Positions 46,736 through 56,459 of a stretch of DNA of 58,640 nt are shown here, one piece after another. The translations under genes were made by a program, and so were the position numbers. Origin of the DNA: Candidatus Cloacimonadota bacterium (GTDB lineage Bacteria > UBA4055); the NCBI GenBank assembly GCA_002742935.1, contig PDON01000070.1, forward strand, positions 1-58,640, given 5' to 3'. A model generated the notes under the pieces. The model saw only the letters and a program-made list of their open reading frames with translations, did not search any database and was not told the DNA's origin. Position 1 is the stretch's first letter. Every line of letters begins with the position of its first letter.

Positions 46736-46745
46736 TTAATTCAAG

Positions 46746-46844
46746 CCTGAGCTTGACACAAATATTTATCCAATATTTAGTGTAACAAATAAAATCTTAT
46801 ATAGTTTTCCACCACGAGGATATAACTTTCTTGATCAGTCCGTG
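46746..46844. repeat. REP-like dispersed inverted-repeat element, copy 2
   Basis: It starts CCTGAGCTTGACACAAATAT and shares the ATATTT-rich core with the copies at 15286 and 48071. A module ending ATCAGTCCGTG near 46844 matches one near 15364. The left end resembles the widespread CCTGAGC-type REP palindrome. Confidence 0.5.
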
Positions 46845-46983
46845 AACAGAACCTAACTTTGATACACCTTTACAGTCGGCGCTAAAATATCCTATCACTC
46901 GTTGTTGAGACAGCTTTTCCCGTTTCCCATCTTCCATCTTCGGTCTTCCCACCTTATGAGTTTTTTATAAGAATCTATTTACC

Positions 46984-47871
46984 CTAAATTTTAGGTTTTA
47001 GATTATACTTTATTAGAAGTTCAACTAAAGTATCATAATTTTTTTTGGATATTTTTGAAAGTGGCATTCTTGTTGGACCAACATTCATACCTATAATATT
47101 CATTGCTGCTTTTATGGGAGTTGGATTTGTATCTATAAACATTTTATGACAAAACTCGTTCAATAATTTTGAAATCTTGAGTCCGGTTTCATAATCATTT
47201 CTCAACATAGATTCAATTAGCTTGTTCATTTCTGAAGGAATAATATTTGAAACCACACTTACAGCTCCCTTACCACCAACTGACATTATTGAATAGTTCA
47301 AAGCATCCTCACCGGAAAGTACAGTTATTCTGTCATCAACAGCATATATAATATCTTGAACTTGGGTCATAGATCCACTTGCCTCTTTAAGAGATACAAT
47401 ATTTTGATGATATGAAAGCTTCTCAACGGTTTCAGGCAGTAAATTTACAGAGGTTCTGGAGGGAACATTGTACATCATTATAGGTATTGGAGATTTATCC
47501 GCTATTAGAGAGAAATGTTTATAAAGCCCCTCTTGGTTTGGCTTATTGTAGTAGGGGGTTATAACAAGTGCTCCATCGGCTCCTATTTCAGCAGCTTTTT
47601 TACAAAGTATAATAGATTTTTCTGTATTATTGCTTCCACATCCTGCTATAACCGTAAGGTTCTCCTCTTTAGCAGTTTCTACGGCAGAATTAAATACAGT
47701 TAAATACTCCCTATCAGAAAAAGTTGGATTTTCTCCGGTAGTTCCGGCGGGAACAATACCTGAAACCCCTCCTTTAGCTTGTAAAGAGATAAGTTCTCTA
47801 AATTTATTTTCATTAAATCTTCCATCTTTGTAAAACGGTGTTACTATAGCTGTATAAAGACCTTCAAACAT
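46984..47871 (-). CDS. dapA: 4-hydroxy-tetrahydrodipicolinate synthase
   Basis: A 295-residue DapA. It has the N-terminal YTAIVTPF, PAGTTGENPTFSDREY, YYNKPNQEGLYKHF, YNVPSRTS and the Schiff-base Lys in VSLKEASGSM, then VLSGEDAL. It condenses aspartate semialdehyde and pyruvate in the lysine and diaminopimelate pathway. I use the ATG at 47871, with GGAGG just upstream, in place of a longer reading to 47922. It is apparently monocistronic. Confidence 0.95.
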   Translation of the reverse strand: MFEGLYTAIVTPFYKDGRFNENKFRELISLQAKGGVSGIVPAGTTGENPTFSDREYLTVFNSAVETAKEENLTVIAGCGSNNTEKSIILCKKAAEIGADGALVITPYYNKPNQEGLYKHFSLIADKSPIPIMMYNVPSRTSVNLLPETVEKLSYHQNIVSLKEASGSMTQVQDIIYAVDDRITVLSGEDALNYSIMSVGGKGAVSVVSNIIPSEMNKLIESMLRNDYETGLKISKLLNEFCHKMFIDTNPTPIKAAMNIIGMNVGPTRMPLSKISKKNYDTLVELLIKYNLKPKI

Positions 47872-48308
47872 ATATCCTCCAAATGTAGAAATATTTAGGA
47901 GACCTCTTTTATAAGATCCCAATTAAAGTTAATACAAAGTAACTAATAAGAACTATTTTTTCAATCAAAAATATTCAGATAATAGTTTAAAAACAGGAAA
48001 TTCAACTTTTGTAGTTGGCGTATTTAGGGTCTAATGAAAAGGAGTATAACTGTTACATTTAATATATTAGCCTGAGTTTGATATAAGTATTTATCAAATA
48101 TTTAGTATAAATAAGTATAAATATCTATAGAAAATAGAGTTCCCTGAGGCTCTCGAAGGGAACGAAAACTATAATCATACAGTTATACCCTTTGAGAACC
48201 TCAGAGTACAGGCATAAGTTATATTCCTAGTTTTAATTATTATATAAGATAGCCTATTTATTTTTACACCAAGCTCAGATTATATTGAGATTTTTTTTAA
48301 TCAAACTT
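47872..48308. other. Intergenic region with a REP-like element
   Basis: About 440 bases between dapA and the Nudix gene, both on the minus strand. It contains the largest and most symmetrical dispersed repeat of the window (48071-48279). No gene is seen. Confidence 0.6.
48071..48279. repeat. REP-like dispersed inverted-repeat element, copy 3 (most complete)
   Basis: Outer ends CCTGAGTTTGATATAA (left) and CTGAGCTTGGTGTAA (right, inverted) match at 12 of 15 positions. In the middle (48145-48205), CTGAGGCTCTCGAAGGG pairs with CCCTTTGAGAACCTCAG with two mismatches. The core CCTGAG...CTCGAAGGG resembles REP palindromes common in other bacterial phyla (from memory). No transposase gene is present. 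Confidence 0.7.
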
Positions 48309-48839
48309 CTACAAACAATACTTTGACCAAACCTTACTATCAACTATAGTATCACTATTCTTGGATAGATACTCCCTAATCTCCTCTTTAAAATTAGCTC
48401 TATTAAACTCTATAACCTCAATCTCTTCAACATCATCCAATTTTTGCTCACCTTTATTTCCAAAAATCTCCATATTTGCAAAATAGATTGTTTCGTTGGT
48501 AATACCCGGTGAGCTGGATACGGGAGGGGATACACTTAAAACCTCTCCCCTGTAACCTGTCTCCTCCAGAAGCTCTCTCTTTGCAGCATCCTCAATAGAT
48601 TCTCCTTCATCTATCAATCCTGCAGGAAACTCTAAAATGAACTTACATAAAGGAAACCTAAACTGTTTAACAAGAATTATGGTTTCTCTATTTACAACAT
48701 TTATGATTACAGCCTTACATCCATTATTTCTCTTTAGATACTCCCACTTCTCCTCTTTTCCAAGTTTGTTTAGAAAACTTGTTTCACAATAAGATGTAAA
48801 ATCCCCTCTAAGAACCTCTCTTTTACTTAATATTTTCAT
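48309..48839 (-). CDS. Nudix hydrolase, ADP-ribose pyrophosphatase type
   Basis: A protein of about 176 residues with an intact Nudix box: GLIDEGESIEDAAKRELL, then EETGY, fitting G-x5-E-x7-R-E-U-x-E-E-x-G-U. KQFRFPLCKFILEFPAG before it is typical of the ADP-sugar pyrophosphatase (NudF) subgroup. It would hydrolyse ADP-ribose or a similar nucleotide sugar. The 5' end is uncertain. I favour the ATG at 48839, which overlaps the upstream ABC gene by 17 nt, over a TTG four codons earlier. Confidence 0.88.
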   Translation of the reverse strand: MKILSKREVLRGDFTSYCETSFLNKLGKEEKWEYLKRNNGCKAVIINVVNRETIILVKQFRFPLCKFILEFPAGLIDEGESIEDAAKRELLEETGYRGEVLSVSPPVSSSPGITNETIYFANMEIFGNKGEQKLDDVEEIEVIEFNRANFKEEIREYLSKNSDTIVDSKVWSKYCL

Positions 48840-51800
48840 CTTTTTTTCCAATCCTAAAATTAATAAATCGTTTTTTTAATCTATCTGTAAAAGACAGTGA
48901 AAAAATTGTTAAAATTCCATTTATAAAGGTGATAACCAAAAGTACCAGTATATTATAATGTTCAGTTCTCATCTTTAAATTTGTATAAGGTATTTTCTTT
49001 TCTCCATAAAACATAATATTTTGATTATATTTATCAACTTCTGCTTTTGATACTGCATCTTTTATCTCCTCTCCAAGAACCATATTACCGTAATTCTTTT
49101 TATATTTTTTTCTAAATTTATTCATTTTAGAGAGAAGTTCACTCTTCTGATCAAGCAAAGATATATTTTCCTTATCCTCTTTCTCAATAAGATCTGCTAA
49201 ATCCTGTTGTATTTTTCCGTATCTAGAAAAATAAACGGAATTATCATAATGAAGATTAACCATGCCCTCATATCCCCATCTTGAAGGCATAAAATTACAT
49301 ATTTCAGGTATTTCTTTATTCCTGTCAACTCTAAAAATATCACTCATATCTTCATACTTAACTATATGCCCGCCAAAAATTATTTGGGGAATTAGTATTA
49401 AAGGTAAAAAGTTTTGAACAGTTTTTTCCTTCAAACCAGGAAAAGATGAAATAAACAATCCTGTTGCAATACCACTCATTGAAAGAACTGACATATATAT
49501 ATAGTGATATAAAAAAAGCTCTTTTATTTCTAAAATGATAAATGAGGTTTTTAGATATAGAAAATTTTGTATTAAGGAAAATATCATTAGGGTTACAAAC
49601 TTTGAATTAAAATATGAGTATGATCTTATATTTAAAAGTCTCTCCCTTGAAAGAACATCTCTGTCCCTTATGATCTCATCTATACTGTTTGCCAAAGATA
49701 GAAAGAGGGAAACAATGGTTGAAAGAAAGAAAAATGTTGTAAGGTATCTGTTATCATATAGAGAATAAGTTCCATCGGGTGCAAACTTTAATAGAAGAGA
49801 TATACAAACAGCTAAAACCGGTGCTTCCAAAAAAGTTATCATTAAATTGGATCTATTTCTAAGTTTATTAATAAAATCTCTCTTTAATAGAGTAACAAAT
49901 TGAGAAACCTTATCTACTGCACTAATCTTTCTCTTATTAGGTTTAAAATCTAAAGATCTTGTGGGAAATCTTATAAACCCTTTAGTTTTGATATATTTAT
50001 TATACTCATTTTGCCAATAATCAGGAGAGTACAACCTTTCATCGGTAAAAGTACCATCTTCATCCCTTTTATACTCCTCTAGTGTTTCCAATAATATATC
50101 TGGATCTGCATCTTTTTTTCTGTATACAGGAATTTTGTTAACTTTCTGCTTATGGGAACTAAAATATTGGATTGCAGACATTACATCTCCGTAATAAGCA
50201 ATTTTACCTCCTTTATCCATAAGAAGAACACTATCAAATTTTTTAAATATTTTTGCACTAGGTTGATGGATAACGGTAATCACAATTTTACCTGAAGATG
50301 ATAGAGTTTGCAAAATTTCAATAATAAGCTCACTATCCTTGGAAGAGAGACCGGATGTAGGTTCATCAACTATAAAAATTTCAGAGTTTGAAAGAAGTTC
50401 TAGCCCTATATTTAACCTTTTTCTCTCTCCACCTGAAAGACTCTTATCTATGGGAGAACCAACCTTATGATTTTTTTTATCTGCAAGTCTAATCTCTCTT
50501 AAAACTTTATTAACCTGAAGATCTATATCTTTCAACTTTGTTCCGGGAAATCTCAATAGGGCATTGTAGTATAGATTTTCATAAACAGTTAAGTTAGCAT
50601 ACAAGAGATCATCTTGAGGAACATAAGATATATGATCACTGAAAAAACTAAAATTTTCATTTAATGAGTGTTTATCAATAAATATTTTACCGCTTGTTGG
50701 CTCTCTCTTTCCTGCTAAAATATCAAGTAAAGTTGATTTACCACAACCTGAAGGTCCCATTATTGCCACAAACTCACCATAATCAAACTTAAGGTTCATA
50801 TTGTCAATACCAACACTGCCATCTCTAAACTTATAGGAGATATTCTTTAGATCTATACTTCTAAAATTGTAATTAAAAATCTCCAGTCTGTTTGAATCTC
50901 TATCCAGTCTTACAACCTTATTGTAGAAGTGGATCTCATCATCCTCTAATAGTATGTTTTTCCTAACCTTTTTACCATTGATATAAACGCTGAATGGAGA
51001 GAAGGAAGCATCTATAAAAAAATCATCATCCTCTTTTGTAAGAACAACTTTCCATTCGGCATTAAGATTAAAATGGACTGTTGCATCTCCGTCTCCGGTA
51101 TTTGATATAATAAAATCATTTCTCTCTTTATCAAAAAAATAGGTCTCTTTCTCTAAAACCTGTTCATAAACCATTCTTCTAATATTAAATAGCCTATCAT
51201 TAACAAAAACATCATCATTAAGGTTAACATAAACGGTATCTGAAATGGTTCTGTCATTAACTACAAGTTTTATTGATCTATCCAAAATTTCCAGTAAAAT
51301 TTTGGACTTTACCATTGTAATTTTTACAATAGATGACTTTGTATGTTTTTCACTAAAGAGTATCTCATCACGATGTTTGGATAAATAAGCTATCTTTTTA
51401 TGATAAGGATTTAACTTTATCTTAATATAAAATCTTAATTGTTGCCGGTTTATTTCATAATCATTAATAATGAGTTCGCTATCCCAATCAATTCTTGCAG
51501 GTTTATTTTTCTCCAAAGGTAAAGAGTCAACAAACACTTTATTGGAATTGTTTTTTACAATAGCGTAATACTCATTTCTAAAATTATATATTTGAAGATC
51601 AAGATCGTCATAATCAAAATAAAGATCTGCAACTTCAGACTTATTTGATATATATAGGGGTATGGTAGCCTTTTTTATATCATCAATAATCTCTTTATCT
51701 TCATAGGTAAAAAAATGTTTAAGATACTTTATCTCCTCATCATCAACTGCCGTACTCTTCTCAAAATCCAATGCTCTTATAAGCAGCGTTGAAGCTGTAT

Positions 51801-52236
51801 TTGTAATCTGCCTAAGTAAAGTTATATCCTCATTTGAAAAACAGCTTCCATTCTTATTTATAACTTGGAAAACACCTATAATTTTACCCTTGGAGGATCT
51901 TATAGGTTCAGCTAAAATAGTAGCACACTTGTACCCAAACTTTTTATCGTTTACAGGATTATATCTTGGATCATTTGAAGCATCTGTAATATTTGTTGTT
52001 TTGTTTTTACTGAAAGTGTATCCTGCAACTCCGTATGTATCTGGAATTCTTATCTCCTCAACATTGTGTGCAATAAAACTAATAAGTTCACCGGAATCAT
52101 CATCATGTAAAAAAACGGTAGATCTTTCAGCATCAAGAAGTTTAGTTGACAAATTTGCCAATTCAAGAATAATTTTTCTAACTTCCCTTATAGGGAGAAG
52201 CTCTCTTACTTTTTCTTTTATTACTGTTTTTTTCAA
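48823..52236 (-). CDS. GAF / FHA-like / ABCG-type ABC transporter fusion
   Basis: An 1137-residue protein. The N-terminal GAF domain (about 10-170) has TVFLHDDDSGELISFIAHNV and KGKIIGVFQVINKNG. Two beta-rich segments follow (about 185-290 and 330-460) ending YINGKKVRKNILLEDDEIHF; these look like FHA domains but lack a clear phosphopeptide Arg/Ser-His set. The ABC ATPase has Walker A GPSGCGKST (about 495-503), signature LSGGERKRL (about 599) and Walker B FIVDEPTSGLS. About six transmembrane helices end the protein (ABC2 type). The FHA-ABCG layout recalls mycobacterial Rv1747; adding GAF is unusual. The start is a TTG at 52236. The substrate is unknown. The Nudix gene follows with overlap. Confidence 0.85.
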   Translation of the reverse strand: MKKTVIKEKVRELLPIREVRKIILELANLSTKLLDAERSTVFLHDDDSGELISFIAHNVEEIRIPDTYGVAGYTFSKNKTTNITDASNDPRYNPVNDKKFGYKCATILAEPIRSSKGKIIGVFQVINKNGSCFSNEDITLLRQITNTASTLLIRALDFEKSTAVDDEEIKYLKHFFTYEDKEIIDDIKKATIPLYISNKSEVADLYFDYDDLDLQIYNFRNEYYAIVKNNSNKVFVDSLPLEKNKPARIDWDSELIINDYEINRQQLRFYIKIKLNPYHKKIAYLSKHRDEILFSEKHTKSSIVKITMVKSKILLEILDRSIKLVVNDRTISDTVYVNLNDDVFVNDRLFNIRRMVYEQVLEKETYFFDKERNDFIISNTGDGDATVHFNLNAEWKVVLTKEDDDFFIDASFSPFSVYINGKKVRKNILLEDDEIHFYNKVVRLDRDSNRLEIFNYNFRSIDLKNISYKFRDGSVGIDNMNLKFDYGEFVAIMGPSGCGKSTLLDILAGKREPTSGKIFIDKHSLNENFSFFSDHISYVPQDDLLYANLTVYENLYYNALLRFPGTKLKDIDLQVNKVLREIRLADKKNHKVGSPIDKSLSGGERKRLNIGLELLSNSEIFIVDEPTSGLSSKDSELIIEILQTLSSSGKIVITVIHQPSAKIFKKFDSVLLMDKGGKIAYYGDVMSAIQYFSSHKQKVNKIPVYRKKDADPDILLETLEEYKRDEDGTFTDERLYSPDYWQNEYNKYIKTKGFIRFPTRSLDFKPNKRKISAVDKVSQFVTLLKRDFINKLRNRSNLMITFLEAPVLAVCISLLLKFAPDGTYSLYDNRYLTTFFFLSTIVSLFLSLANSIDEIIRDRDVLSRERLLNIRSYSYFNSKFVTLMIFSLIQNFLYLKTSFIILEIKELFLYHYIYMSVLSMSGIATGLFISSFPGLKEKTVQNFLPLILIPQIIFGGHIVKYEDMSDIFRVDRNKEIPEICNFMPSRWGYEGMVNLHYDNSVYFSRYGKIQQDLADLIEKEDKENISLLDQKSELLSKMNKFRKKYKKNYGNMVLGEEIKDAVSKAEVDKYNQNIMFYGEKKIPYTNLKMRTEHYNILVLLVITFINGILTIFSLSFTDRLKKRFINFRIGKKDENIK

Positions 52237-52336
52237 ACTTTTTCAATCCTTTTTATAAGGTTTTAATTAAGATAGCAACTCAAACAAATTATGAAATACA
52301 CTCTTATAATGAATGTAATTTTATTTTAAGAGCGTA

Positions 52337-52969
52337 TTAAATCTCTTTTACGGCAACACCTAATCCATCTCCTACAGGAAGTATAATAGATTTAAACCCA
52401 TTAAGATTCATAAAAACTTTATTAAACTCTTGTAATGTTTTAGTTGCAGGAGAAACAGATGGTTCTTTGGAAAAAACAGTTCCTTTCCATAGAAGATTAT
52501 CTACCAGAATGATACCATTTCTATTTATATATTTTGTAGCATATTCAAGATAGTCAGGATATCCACCTTTGTCGGCATCAATGAATATAATATCAAATTT
52601 CAAATTTAGGTTTTTTATTACCTCTTTTGCATAACCTTGATGTGTAACAATTTTATCTATAACTCCAAAATCCATAAAATTTTTTTTTGCAATTTTTAAA
52701 TGATCCCATCTAAAATCAATAGTATGAAGTTTTGATTTATGGTTTAACACTTTAGCCATACATATAGCTGAATACCCTCCATTGGTACCTATCTCCAAAA
52801 CAAGTTTTGGCTCTTTAGCTAAAACATATTGCTGAAGCATGATAGCTCCATCTCTCTTTATTATGGGTCTGTTTCTTTCCCTCTGAGATTTATAAAGAGC
52901 ATCGGTATCAAGTTTTTGTATTTGGATCAGTTCATTGTAATAACTATCAAACTCCTCACTAAAAACCAT
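52337..52969 (-). CDS. SAM-dependent O-methyltransferase (Methyltransf_3 type)
   Basis: A 210-residue class I methyltransferase. Motif I is LVLEIGTNGGYSAICMA, motif II/III region HTIDFRWDHLKIAKKNF, and metal-site FDIIFIDADKGGYPDYL, then LVDNLLWKGTV. The family includes metal-dependent catechol-type O-methyltransferases such as caffeoyl-CoA OMT. The bacterial substrate is unknown. The Shine-Dalgarno (GGAG) lies about 12 nt upstream. It follows the BatA-like gene by 2 nt, suggesting cotranscription. Confidence 0.9.
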   Translation of the reverse strand: MVFSEEFDSYYNELIQIQKLDTDALYKSQRERNRPIIKRDGAIMLQQYVLAKEPKLVLEIGTNGGYSAICMAKVLNHKSKLHTIDFRWDHLKIAKKNFMDFGVIDKIVTHQGYAKEVIKNLNLKFDIIFIDADKGGYPDYLEYATKYINRNGIILVDNLLWKGTVFSKEPSVSPATKTLQEFNKVFMNLNGFKSIILPVGDGLGVAVKEI

Positions 52970-52971
52970 AT

Positions 52972-54807
52972 TTATCTTTTACTCCTTGAAAGTAATAGTT
53001 CAAAAATTAAGAGGAGTAATATAATTATGATTATCTCAATTTCATAACTAGATGAATCAAATTTTTTAAGGTATCTTCTAAAATCACTACTTTCATAATC
53101 TCTATAATTATTATACCTTTTTAATCTCATATCCGGATAAGAGTTAACACTATAAACATTACCCTTACCATCTCTATAGTAACCCTCTTGATCTTTTAAT
53201 AGTTTAAATTTTCTATCGGATATAACCAATTTTCTTCCACCAGGTGTTATAATATCTTTTCCGTCAATCTCTATAAACTGATTAGGATAGTACCAAAATC
53301 TGTTTGTAGTTACCTCTAAATCCTTAATTTTTATCAGATTGTCCAAAATGGGTATAATAATACCATTTCTATTTAAATTTGACCACTCTTTAGAAAGTGA
53401 GGTTGCTACAAAATATCTCTCTTTACCTCTCTCTTTTGAAAGTAGATTATTTCCGTTAACTTTTAAAATAGGATCATAGTTTTTATCTTTATGGGAAACC
53501 ATTTTAAACACTTTTGAACTCTCAATAACCTTCTTTGATTCAAAAACGCCCTTAAAGATTTCTCCCCTATGATCTATCCAATCTATAGGCTTTCCTCTTA
53601 GCTCTATCTCCTTATCAACACCCTTTATTAAACTGTTGAAATATGATCTATTGTTTAAATCCTCAAATCTTCCATAAAATATTAGTTGAATTTGGGATAA
53701 ACTGCCTTTTTTTAGTTTATTTATTGAGTAGTTGTCAAGAAATCCACTATTATCTACTATAACAATATCATAATTATCTATTTTACAGTTTTGAAAGTTT
53801 TTATATGATTTAAGTTCAATATTTAAGTTATCATACGAAAGAGACTCTAATCCTTTTTCAAGAGAGTTTACAGACTCAGATCCCTTTTTACCTACCAAAA
53901 GAAGATCTATTTTTGACTCTTTGGATATTGTAAAATATTTTCTCTCACTTTTTTGATTAGTTTCAATATCTGCATAACCATATAACTTTGATATTTTCTT
54001 ATATCCGTTAAAATTATAATTTATATCTTTATTACCTCTAAAAGGTTCTATAGATCTATTTGATACAATTTTTCCATTAATGTTTAACTTTATTCTTCCA
54101 TTCTCAACCAATCTATTATTAGAGTTAAGTCTAAAATCTATGTTTAAACCTTCCTCTGAAACCTTGGCACTCATTGTATCTATATAGGCAAACCTATCAA
54201 TTTTAGATCCATATCTATTTATCTCTATACTGCTCTTACTCTCTCCTGTAAAACCATCTGTAAAAAAGAAAATTTCTCTATTACACAAATCTTTACCACC
54301 AAAAATGGAATCTATCTCTGAAATTAGAATATCTGTTTTTACCTGTGTTAAGGATTTTGAAAGATTATCAATATATCTATTACAATCCTTTTTAGAAAAA
54401 AGCTGTTTTAAAATATTGTTATCTCTAACATAAAGATTGGAAAAATCATCAATTTTCGATATATAATCCTTTGCTTTAAGTTTATACTCTTCCAACCCAC
54501 TAAAGCTTGAATTTGAGTTGTCTATATATATGTATGTTTTTGTGGAAAGATCCCTGTTAAATGTTGTCTTTCCAAAGTATGGAGAGAGGAAAAATAATAG
54601 AATAAAAAGAAACAATAGCGTTCTTAACAAAAGTAGAAGAATCTCAAAAAATTTAATCCTCCTATTCTCTTTCATTATAATCTTTTCAAATATATATGTA
54701 GATGAAAAGTTGTTTACCTTCAGTTGCTTCTTGAAAAGTAAGTATATAATTAGAGGTATTAAAACTATAGGTATAAAGGGTAGATATTGGGTAAAATAGA
54801 AGTTCAT
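52972..54807 (-). CDS. BatA-like membrane protein
   Basis: A 611-residue protein. Two N-terminal transmembrane helices, at about 7-24 (LPFIPIVLIPLIIYLLF) and 56-77 (ILLLLLRTLLFLFILLFFL), fit the BatA N-terminal domain. The soluble middle has Asp/Gly-rich strands and DIVIVDNSG, VWA-like but without a visible full MIDAS motif. One helix near the C-terminus (EIEIIIIILLLLIFELLLS) ends the protein. BatA-family proteins occur with MoxR ATPases, and a moxR gene is 46 kb away in this window. The Shine-Dalgarno is weak. No partner BatB/DUF58 genes are next to it. Confidence 0.7.
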   Translation of the reverse strand: MNFYFTQYLPFIPIVLIPLIIYLLFKKQLKVNNFSSTYIFEKIIMKENRRIKFFEILLLLLRTLLFLFILLFFLSPYFGKTTFNRDLSTKTYIYIDNSNSSFSGLEEYKLKAKDYISKIDDFSNLYVRDNNILKQLFSKKDCNRYIDNLSKSLTQVKTDILISEIDSIFGGKDLCNREIFFFTDGFTGESKSSIEINRYGSKIDRFAYIDTMSAKVSEEGLNIDFRLNSNNRLVENGRIKLNINGKIVSNRSIEPFRGNKDINYNFNGYKKISKLYGYADIETNQKSERKYFTISKESKIDLLLVGKKGSESVNSLEKGLESLSYDNLNIELKSYKNFQNCKIDNYDIVIVDNSGFLDNYSINKLKKGSLSQIQLIFYGRFEDLNNRSYFNSLIKGVDKEIELRGKPIDWIDHRGEIFKGVFESKKVIESSKVFKMVSHKDKNYDPILKVNGNNLLSKERGKERYFVATSLSKEWSNLNRNGIIIPILDNLIKIKDLEVTTNRFWYYPNQFIEIDGKDIITPGGRKLVISDRKFKLLKDQEGYYRDGKGNVYSVNSYPDMRLKRYNNYRDYESSDFRRYLKKFDSSSYEIEIIIIILLLLIFELLLSRSKR

Positions 54808-55114
54808 TACTTTTTTGTCTTTTTTTGGCTAACAATTTAAACTTTTTTTAGAATAAAAACCATTAGTTTTATTCTATTTATACTATTTTATAACTTTTTA
54901 AAAGGGAAAAAATTTAAAATAAAGAAGTTAAGAAAAAATAGATTCCGAGAAATTATTATTTTTCAGTTCTTAACTCTCAACTCACAAACTGAAAAAGAAG
55001 CCCTGTATTTAACTTTAAAATAAAAAGGTAAAACATTAAATAGAAATTATATGATCTTTTTCAAACAACCTCTAAATCAACTGACTAGCTTTTAAAATAT
55101 ATAGATTTAAAAAC
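54808..55114. other. Intergenic region upstream of the BatA-like gene, no gene seen
   Basis: About 307 AT-rich bases between mazG and the BatA-like gene, both on the minus strand. No ORF with a Shine-Dalgarno, no tRNA and no strong hairpin is visible. It should carry the promoter of the BatA-like gene. Confidence 0.5.
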
Positions 55115-55906
55115 TTATAAACCTCCCTTCTTCTCAAGTACCTTTGCCTCATCCCAAATTTTATCTAGTTCTTCAAGAGTTTTATCTTTAAACTCCTCCT
55201 TATTTTTAGAAAGGGTATCCTCAATATAGTTAAATCTCTTTGTAAATTTATCATTACTCTTCTGTAGTGCTTCTTCAGGATCAATATCAAATCTTTTAGC
55301 AAGATTAACCATTATAAAAAAAAGATCTCCAAGCTCCTCTTCAATACTCTCTTTTTCCATAGAGTCTATAGCTTCAATTAGTTCCCCAAGCTCTTCAACA
55401 ATCTTACTCTTTACACCATCAACACTATCCCATTCAAAACCAACACCGGCAACCCTTTTCTGTATTCTTAGAGATCTTAAAAGAGAGCTGTAATTTCTTG
55501 GTATCCCTTCCAAAATATATCTTTTATTCTCCTTTTTCTTCTTTATCATCTCCCAATTTTGTTCAACCTCATCAGGGGTTAGATTTCTTTTATCACTAAA
55601 AATATGAGGGTGTCTTTCAACAAGTTTGTCTGATATGGATTTGGCAACATCATTAAAGTTAAACTCTCTAGCTTCTTCTGCTACTTGAGCTTGAAACACA
55701 ACTTGAAGAAGTAGATCCCCAAGCTCCTTTTTAAGCTCTGTCATATCTCCACTATCAATAGCATCCATAACCTCATAAGCCTCTTCAAGAACATATTTCT
55801 TTAAAGTTTGATGGGTTTGTTTAAGATCCCAAGGACAACCACCATTAGGATCTCTAAGCTTTTTCATAACATCTATCAGTCTATCAATTTCGCTAGTATT
55901 TTTCAA
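55115..55906 (-). CDS. mazG: Nucleoside triphosphate pyrophosphohydrolase MazG
   Basis: A 263-residue MazG, the same length as E. coli MazG, with two tandem MazG domains. The N-terminal one has LRDPNGGCPWDLKQTHQTL and EEAYEVMDAID, then ELKKELGDLLLQV. The C-terminal one has EELGELIEAIDSMEKES and EEELGDLFF. It hydrolyses NTPs to NMP and pyrophosphate, cleaning pools and modulating the stringent response. It starts at a TTG at 55906 with GGAG 7 nt upstream. It overlaps the nitroreductase end by 14 nt. Confidence 0.95.
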   Translation of the reverse strand: MKNTSEIDRLIDVMKKLRDPNGGCPWDLKQTHQTLKKYVLEEAYEVMDAIDSGDMTELKKELGDLLLQVVFQAQVAEEAREFNFNDVAKSISDKLVERHPHIFSDKRNLTPDEVEQNWEMIKKKKENKRYILEGIPRNYSSLLRSLRIQKRVAGVGFEWDSVDGVKSKIVEELGELIEAIDSMEKESIEEELGDLFFIMVNLAKRFDIDPEEALQKSNDKFTKRFNYIEDTLSKNKEEFKDKTLEELDKIWDEAKVLEKKGGL

Positions 55907-56459
55907 TTATCAACTCCTCCAAAGATCTTTTAGGTACAAAGTGATTTCCTTTATCATCTCTATAATATTTAATATCACCCTCTTTACAATCAACTATCTC
56001 TACATTTTCAATAGGCTTACCAACAGCTATTACAGTAATAATCTCAAGATCTGTTTTAAGTAAGGATTTCAACCTCTCCTTATCTATAGCAAGAAAAATT
56101 GTTCCGGAATATCCATTTTCTACAAGATTTAATATAATTGATTGAGAAGCAATCCCAACATCAAACCATGTATTTGGAGAGCTTATCTTTTCTGTTACTA
56201 TAACAATATATCCACTAGGTCTCTCACCCTCACAAGGAGATTCCCAATCTTTAAGATACCCTGCCCATTTTAAGGTGGTAAAAATTTCACTATTTTTATC
56301 TTTATCTGTAGAAAGAATATACCTAAGATTCTGAAGATTACCTGCTGATGGGGTGTTCCTAACAACCGAAACCATATCATAAAGCTTATCAATATCCATA
56401 GAGCTTTCATCAAATCTTCTATAGGATCTACTCTTTTTTATAATCTCTTTAACACTCAT
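55893..56459 (-). CDS. Nitroreductase family protein
   Basis: A protein of about 188 residues with the FMN-binding N-terminus SRSYRRFDES, the RNTPSAGNLQNLRY motif and late DVGIASQSIILNLVENGY, typical of the nitroreductase fold. Members reduce nitro compounds, quinones or flavins with NAD(P)H. I start it at the ATG at 56459 (GGAA 7 nt upstream); an ATG at 56477 has no Shine-Dalgarno. It is coupled to mazG by overlap, a link I cannot explain functionally. Confidence 0.85.
   Translation of the reverse strand: MSVKEIIKKSRSYRRFDESSMDIDKLYDMVSVVRNTPSAGNLQNLRYILSTDKDKNSEIFTTLKWAGYLKDWESPCEGERPSGYIVIVTEKISSPNTWFDVGIASQSIILNLVENGYSGTIFLAIDKERLKSLLKTDLEIITVIAVGKPIENVEIVDCKEGDIKYYRDDKGNHFVPKRSLEELIIEKY

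Larger units (their letters stand above)
46665..46983. other. Intergenic region with terminator and REP-like copy
   Basis: About 320 bases containing the terminator at 46695-46735 and the repeat copy at 46746-46844. No gene is seen in the rest (46845-46983). Confidence 0.6.
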
